Assembly: GCA_026770585.1 (NCBI GenBank)
Contig: MU646348.1
Location: 136,327 to 151,221, forward strand
Origin: Baffinella frigidus
Lineage: Eukaryota; Cryptophyceae; Cryptomonadales; Baffinellaceae
Length of the DNA stretch: 14,895 nucleotides
Direction: 5' to 3'
In this document: positions 14,513-14,895 of the stretch, one piece after another
How positions within the stretch are numbered: position 1 is the stretch's first letter
How the letters are laid out: the number at the start of each line of letters is the position of its first letter
Notes under the pieces: generated by a model
Seen by the model: only the letters and a program-made list of their open reading frames with translations
The model's database searches: none
What the model was told of the DNA's origin: nothing
Position numbers and translations under genes: made by a program

Positions 14513-14615
14513 TGCACACACTTACCATCCCACATGTAAATAGGGTGCTCCAGCATTCTCGAGTGGTTCATGGAAGCCTTGCAAGCAGCGCGCATCGGCA
14601 AGTTCGACTCCTGTA

Positions 14616-14733
14616 CAGAGCTGCCTCGCTCATAAGGAGCCGCAACCCCCTAGGATCCCTCAGTAGGCTTATACTTATGGCACTACGGTGGTCCTAGGGG
14701 GGGGGGTTGTCTCCTTATGAGCGAGGGGGCCCG
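14616..14733 (-). mobile_element. Family A element (copy 16)
   Basis: CAGAGCTGCCTCGCTCATAA follows TA (14614-14615). The right end has decayed (GAGCGAGGGGGCCCGG). Both arms share a private change: CATAAGGAG and CTCCTTATG. Confidence 0.8.
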
Positions 14734-14812
14734 GTTCATTTCAGCCGTGAGACCCGAGGATTGGGTGCTGACGAGGAACCTCAACCAAGCCCTTCACTGC
14801 TGCAGAGCTAGA

Positions 14813-14895
14813 CCCCCCCCCCCCCCCCCCCCCCCCCGTGCATACTATCTCCCGAATCTCCCAAACATCACCCCCCCCCCCCCCCCCCCCCCCCC
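14813..14895. repeat. Two C25 tracts at the right edge
   Basis: C tracts at 14813-14837 and 14871-14895 (the second reaches the window end) flank 33 bases of mixed sequence. Such runs are hard to sequence, and this may be a contig end or an artefact. Confidence 0.85.

Noticed and set aside
13793-14543. Transposase gene inside the 1025-bp inverted-repeat element
   Set aside because: The frames are short, overlap the terminal repeat and internal inverted repeats, and show no DDE-type or other recognised motif.
14600-14612. GTTCGACTC as a tRNA T-arm
   Set aside because: The flanking bases do not form a T stem, and no acceptor or anticodon stem can be drawn.

Overview
The window looks like nuclear DNA of a eukaryote with plant/alga-type telomeres. 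CCCTAAA-type arrays (TTTAGGG on the other strand) occur at the left edge and inside the window. One small gene end has canonical GT-AG splice sites. GC-rich and AT-rich patches alternate, and there is no bacterial-style gene packing. A chromerid or other alveolate/algal genome would fit, but nothing identifies the species and this placement is inference. The window reads as subtelomeric repeat DNA with very few genes.

Layout: 1-800 holds degenerate telomere repeat, the tail of a coding sequence, and a 19-bp minisatellite with a higher-order repeat partly built from that tail. 800-1700 holds short palindromic elements. 1700-3500 is GC-rich and carries the only convincing spliced gene end (exon 2877-3033, intron, last exon 3247-3257). 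3500-4830 is packed with palindromic elements, two of them nested. 4830-5960 is AT-richer, with a long inverted repeat and several short hairpins. 6058-7335 is a field of interstitial telomeric repeat with coding-like scraps, including a head-to-head junction. 7470-10055 holds more palindromic elements and a diverged pair of about 560-bp direct repeats. 10098-11413 holds minisatellites and a GA microsatellite. 11417-13130 holds palindromic elements, repeats and a recent 133-bp tandem duplication. 13234-14512 holds two abutting long-inverted-repeat elements that share one TA. The window ends in two 25-base C tracts.

The dominant feature is a family I call A: 17 copies of a palindromic element of about 117 bp (terminus CAGGGGTACC) flanked by TA. 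Three copies carry a second A copy inserted at an internal TA. In several copies the two arms carry matching variants, so the arms change together. Family B (termini TCCCTTAAG/CTTAAGGGA, also TA-flanked, 5 copies) and a repeat C share a central block with A. Family G (termini GAGCG/CGCTC, TA-flanked, 2 copies) has arms of about 103 bp at 96-98% identity. No transposase is visible, so all would be non-autonomous (MITE or foldback type).

The genes do not form a pathway. They are isolated gene ends in a repeat-rich chromosome end.
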